64,000 bases of DNA from Nymphaea colorata (lineage: Eukaryota; Streptophyta; Magnoliopsida; Nymphaeales; Nymphaeaceae), in the NCBI RefSeq assembly GCF_008831285.2, contig NC_045143.1, positions 4,411,503 to 4,475,502 on the forward strand, written 5' to 3'. Both the position numbers and the translations under genes were made by a program. A model generated the notes under the pieces. It saw only the letters and a program-made list of their open reading frames with translations, did no database searches and was not told the DNA's origin. Shown here one piece after another: positions 62,075 through 64,000 of the stretch; position 1 is the first letter of the stretch; each line of letters opens with the position of its first letter.

Positions 62075-64000
62075 TCGTCTCAAACAGGAGATAAAATTTA
62101 CCTCATTAGGATCACGTTTTAGGGGTTACATTAGCAGCCAATCAGTGCACGTTAGACTGTATATAGTCTAATAAAGGTGCAAAATCAAGTTTATTAATGG
62201 CAATAATCTATTGACTTGCTGAAAAAATTTCATGTGCATCGTCAATAAACAAATAGTCATTTTTCTTGATAATAAGCAAATAACAAAGTGACCATGTGAT
62301 GTGGCCATCCTGAAAACTCATTTTTCACTCAACTATGTAAACGCTGTTTTTAACGCACCCAAACACGCCGCAAATGGCGTTGTGAAGGCAAAACATCGTT
62401 TTGCCTTCAAAACGCCATTTCCAATTAAAAAAAGAACAGGTAAGAGGATGTTTCCAGTTTTAAACGGTCCATTTTCATAGCTAAATGAAATAAACAATAA
62501 ACAACAAACAACAAACATCTAAACAAAATTTCAAAACCACAACAGGCGCCCAGACAAGCATGCAATCAGTCATCTATGTGTTGCTACATGTTTGGATTCA
62601 CATGAAAAATATATCAAATTCTGCATTTGCAAACAAGCTAAATTATCGGTTAGAAATGAATCAGTTTATACAATCAGCGATCTGCACAGCAAGAGAGACC
62701 CATGGTGAAGCTGTGTGATGCAGAGGCAGCAGTAAGAGCTGAGAGAGGCAGCAGCAAAACAGGAATCAAATATTCAAACCATACAATCGGCAACACACAC
62801 ACACACACAGAGGCCATGGCAGGGTCGCCTGCCCACATCTCGATAAAGATTGAAAGAGGGCACGGCGGTTGCTGGCCGGTCCCGCCCTTAATCTCCACAC
62901 ACAGAGACAGAGAAGGGGATGCCCGATAAACTTACACAAATGATGTCGATGCTGAGCCAGACGCCGGATGGCCGGGATTGAGTCACCAACGGCTTAACTG
63001 GCAGGCCAAGCAACCAGCAAAGAGCAAACCTCCAATCCGTGAAAGTGGAAAATAGAATGGAGAAAAATAAAATGAAAAAAACTGGCGAAGAAAGAACAGG
63101 AACACTCGAAGAGAGAGAGAGAGACGCACAGGCAAACCAGTCGCTGATAATCTTCTGGACTGCAGCGATGCTGCTTCTGTGCTTCACCACGGTCCGCGCA
63201 GGTCGCTGCAACAACCGACGGGCAACGGGCAACGGGCAACGAGCGGACGAACCGATGGTCGACGAAGGAGGGTTTTTCACTTCTTCTTCCTGGAGCGGCT
63301 GCGGAGCAGTGGAGACTGGACTTGGAGTTGGAAGCTTGGAGTGACCGGCGACCGGCGAGTGGGCGATGGGCGCCTCCTGCCTCCTGGAGTCTGGAGACGA
63401 ACGGAACGGCAGAACGAGGGTGGTCGGTATCGATCCTGGTCGCGTCGCGTGGGACATTTCATATATCCGAGACCCGGATGTTCAGGTTTTGCCATTCATT
63501 CTGATTTCTGGGCGGCCCAGGCAGGTCTCCTCGTCTTGCCGACGTGCCTTCGCCCCTCAGAATTACTGTGCGTACAAATTATATTTTAATCTCCATTTCC
63601 ACAGTCAACGTTTCTATTGAGGATAAACTATTTATACAGTTAAAGATGTTAATATGAACATTTTTTCAAAAAAAATTGGATATAAAAAAACTAATATCTG
63701 ATTAAAAAATTAAATCTGATATATATAAATATCCTATTAGATTCATATCATATTTAGTTTTAAATAAATGTTCTATAATAATGTTATTTTACATTTTGAA
63801 AATTCAAAATTCCGATTTAGATTCAGCCATGAATGTAAAAATCGGATTCACAATGTGACATTTGATTTTGACTCCAGTTTGGTTAGGATTTTTCTTTCTT
63901 CGCACTTATTCTTAATATAAGTATATTCGAAAAGAGTGGATACATTTAAGAGTATACTTGGCTTGAATTCATCCTAACTATAGTCACTTGATGCTGACAA
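62075..64000. other. Terminal region: hairpin, GC-rich block, AT-rich end
   Basis: No gene could be identified. It contains the hairpin at 62372-62420. A GC- and CpG-richer block follows at about 62640-63560, looking like a transcribed leader or promoter. The end, from 63600, is AT-rich. On the minus strand a good donor (ATTTGT|GTAAGT, GT at 62935-62934) and an acceptor (TCTCTCTTGCTGTGCAG ending near 62688) suggest a spliced transcript, but no known protein is encoded. Confidence 0.4.
62372..62420. repeat. 49-base near-perfect hairpin
   Basis: The arms 62372-62394 and 62398-62420 (AAATGGCGTT... and ...AACGCCATTT) pair over 23 bases with one mismatch around an ATC loop. Weaker inverted similarity continues outward to about 62330 and 62485, so it is probably the core of a fold-back MITE. 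Confidence 0.8.

Noticed and set aside
62888-63457. 189-codon open frame on the minus strand
   Set aside because: Pro/Ser-rich and hydrophobic runs follow from GC-rich and CT-rich DNA. Overlapping frames are equally open. Treated as part of an unresolved transcribed block.

Overview
This is a window of plant nuclear DNA, almost certainly from a flowering plant. Genes are split by GT-AG introns, some of them kilobases long. Intergenic DNA is AT-rich and full of CT, AT and GA microsatellites. The protein families are plant-specific: a PMI1-related protein, a SINA-like ligase, a DUF569 protein, a BT1 carrier and a coclaurine N-methyltransferase-like enzyme. I cannot place the species. Nothing bacterial, organellar or viral was seen.

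Layout. At 1-465 (+) is the last exon of a PMI1-RELATED 1 gene, cut by the window edge. At 4063-6647 (+) is a two-exon SINA-like E3 ubiquitin ligase. At 8161-9203 (-) is a decayed LINE ORF1 with a DUF4283 domain. At 10697-16876 (-) is a complete six-exon PP2A catalytic subunit of 306 aa with a 4.1 kb first intron. A repeat belt at 17.3-21.8 kb holds tRNA-derived SINEs and a hAT-type MITE. At 21822-26065 (+) is a complete eight-exon SAM-dependent methyltransferase of 349 aa, coclaurine N-methyltransferase-like. At 29849-32971 (-) is a three-exon DUF569 protein of 356 aa. At 37349-40946 (+) is a three-exon BT1-type adenine nucleotide carrier of 424 aa. At 45405-46414 (-) is a three-zinc-finger RanBP2-type protein of about 152 aa.

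From about 47.6 kb to the end I found no intact gene. This part holds a hAT transposase relic (56863-58970, -), a broken copy of a plant SWIM zinc-finger/MULE-derived gene (60229-61072, -), and two closely similar copies of a roughly 730 bp terminal-inverted-repeat element in opposite orientation (51879-52598 and 61344-62074) that flank these relics.

The intact genes are unrelated housekeeping or regulatory genes. They share no pathway and form no operon or visible biosynthetic cluster. The most unusual structures are three copies of the 3' splice-site region ahead of exon 4 of the methyltransferase gene, the inverted element pair, the MITE and SINE families with recognisable target duplications or tRNA-like boxes, and the well-dated mutations in the SWIM pseudogene. 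I found no convincing novel multi-gene system.
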